Assembly: GCF_022539315.1 (NCBI RefSeq)
Contig: NC_066315.1
Location: 18,265,649 to 18,329,648, forward strand
Source: Serinus canaria
Lineage: Eukaryota > Chordata > Aves > Passeriformes > Fringillidae
Direction: 5' to 3'
Length of the DNA stretch: 64,000 nucleotides
Shown here piece after piece: positions 63,141 through 64,000 of this stretch. The notes under the pieces are model-generated. The model made no database searches. It was not told the origin of the DNA and saw only the letters and a list, made by a program, of their open reading frames with translations. Each line of letters begins with the position of its first letter. Position 1 is the stretch's first letter. The position numbers and the translations under genes were made by a program.

Positions 63141-63300
63141 GTTCAGTCTTTCACAACCCCCCATCCCTGGATGTATTTAAATAACACATATAGGTGGCAC
63201 TTAGAGACAGCTTTGTGGTGGGCTTGGCAGTGCTGGCTTAATGGTTGGACTCAGTGATATAAAAGGTCTTTTCCAACCTAAACTACTCTATAATTGGATG
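63141..63300 (+). mobile_element. CR1 3' end (continuation of the interrupted copy)
   Basis: From about 63161 the + strand reads 'catccctggatgtatttaaa', 'gtggtgggcttggcagtgct', 'taatggttggactcagtgat', 'ggtcttttccaacctaaact' and 'actctataattg', the classic avian CR1 3' UTR and worn terminal repeat. It is in the same orientation and in the correct order to continue the fragment that ends at 62263. The first 20 bases (gttcagtctttcacaacccc) are of uncertain origin. Confidence 0.88.
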
Positions 63301-64000
63301 ATTTTTTCAATTTTTGTTAGGAGTCCATCCTCAAATCCCCTCCTGTCCTGTGCAGCTTTCCCTAGCTACTTCTCCAAGATGCTTTTTGTGCAATATGTTT
63401 ATTTCCACATATACAGCAACATTCTGGATATGCATAAGCAGTTGGAGGACTGCATGGGATCCAAGTATTTCTTTGGCATGTAAGTTGTAGTGTAATGTTC
63501 AAAACCAAAAATACACATGTGCAGAAAAGTGAACAACTTTGGATCTATAAAGTTAACAATTTCTTTTCAAGCTTCCTTATCGTATTGCTAGGCTTGAATG
63601 TAAAGCAGAGTCCCTGAATGAAAACATGCTGCATTTGATCCTCCTGTACCATTTCAGGTTATCACCTCATCAAGAGAGAAATCCTCTTTAAATTAAAAAT
63701 AGCCTCCAGCTTCAAGACTAGGCAGCAAAATTATTTCCAATGAGATTATAAAAAAAAGAAAAAAAGCATTTTCAGCTGATTCATTGGAAGAGGCAAAGCA
63801 CACTTTGCTTTCTTGGATGCATACCTGTACTTGTTTCCCTGAAATGCTTCATCTCCAGGAACTCCACGTTCTCCTCTCCATCACTGCCTCATAATGCAAA
63901 GCCATAGGGAAAGAAGCCCCACTTTTACTTTTTTTCCATTTTTTTTTTTTTCCTGGCCTTACACAGCCCTCTTAAATGAACAATAAAACCTAAGACAAGG
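63301..64000. other. Terminal intergenic sequence
   Basis: Seven hundred bases of AT-rich sequence after the CR1 3' end. Homopolymer T occurs near 63940-63952. Nothing else recognised. Confidence 0.75.

Noticed and set aside
53411..64000. Possible 3' end of the neighbouring gene SPAG6, adjacent and convergent in human
   Set aside because: No minus-strand exon resembling an armadillo-repeat protein was found, so the neighbour probably lies beyond the window.
1..64000. tRNA, rRNA, snRNA genes or CRISPR arrays
   Set aside because: I saw no A/B-box pair, conserved rRNA core or regularly spaced repeats; a covariance-model search was not possible here.

Overview
This is vertebrate nuclear DNA, most likely from a bird. 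It holds one recognisable protein-coding gene, PIP4K2A (phosphatidylinositol-5-phosphate 4-kinase type 2 alpha), on the + strand. The avian call rests on three things: the only abundant interspersed repeats I recognise are CR1 LINE fragments of the kind that dominates bird genomes, no mammalian SINEs are visible, and the introns are fairly compact and AT-rich. I cannot name the species.

Layout. Positions 1-2627 are the 3' end of intron 1; exon 1, the start codon and the promoter lie upstream of the window. Nine coding exons follow (2628-2725, 3847-3943, 20088-20240, 32002-32148, 34810-34848, 44366-44479, 47924-48167, 49297-49400, 51112-51192). Each has canonical AG/GT borders, and they join into an uninterrupted 358-codon frame plus stop. 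If exon 1 supplies 48 residues, as in the 406-residue human protein, the ATP-binding lysine falls at 145, the catalytic aspartate at 273 and the metal-binding aspartate at 359, which are the known family positions. The 3' UTR runs to about 53.41 kb, where an AATAAA is followed by a T/GT-rich stretch. The rest (53.4-64.0 kb) is intergenic or flanking sequence with CR1 debris and a probable solo LTR.

Mobile DNA. A 1.2-kb, GC-rich CR1 lies antisense in intron 3 (about 15.9-17.1 kb). Short CR1 3' ends lie in sense in introns 7 and 8. The 3' flank carries a reverse-transcriptase fragment (56.76-57.05 kb) and an internally deleted CR1 (61.82-63.30 kb) that appears to be split by an LTR-like insertion of about 0.88 kb on the minus strand.

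Points worth a second look: a 66-nt candidate cassette exon in intron 3 that would keep the kinase frame open; a perfect 20-bp hairpin in the same intron; a 201-bp exon-like open segment in intron 4 that would act as a stop-introducing exon if spliced into PIP4K2A; and the nested LTR-in-CR1 structure. I found no tRNA, rRNA, CRISPR array or second conserved gene, and no clear sign of an undescribed biological system.
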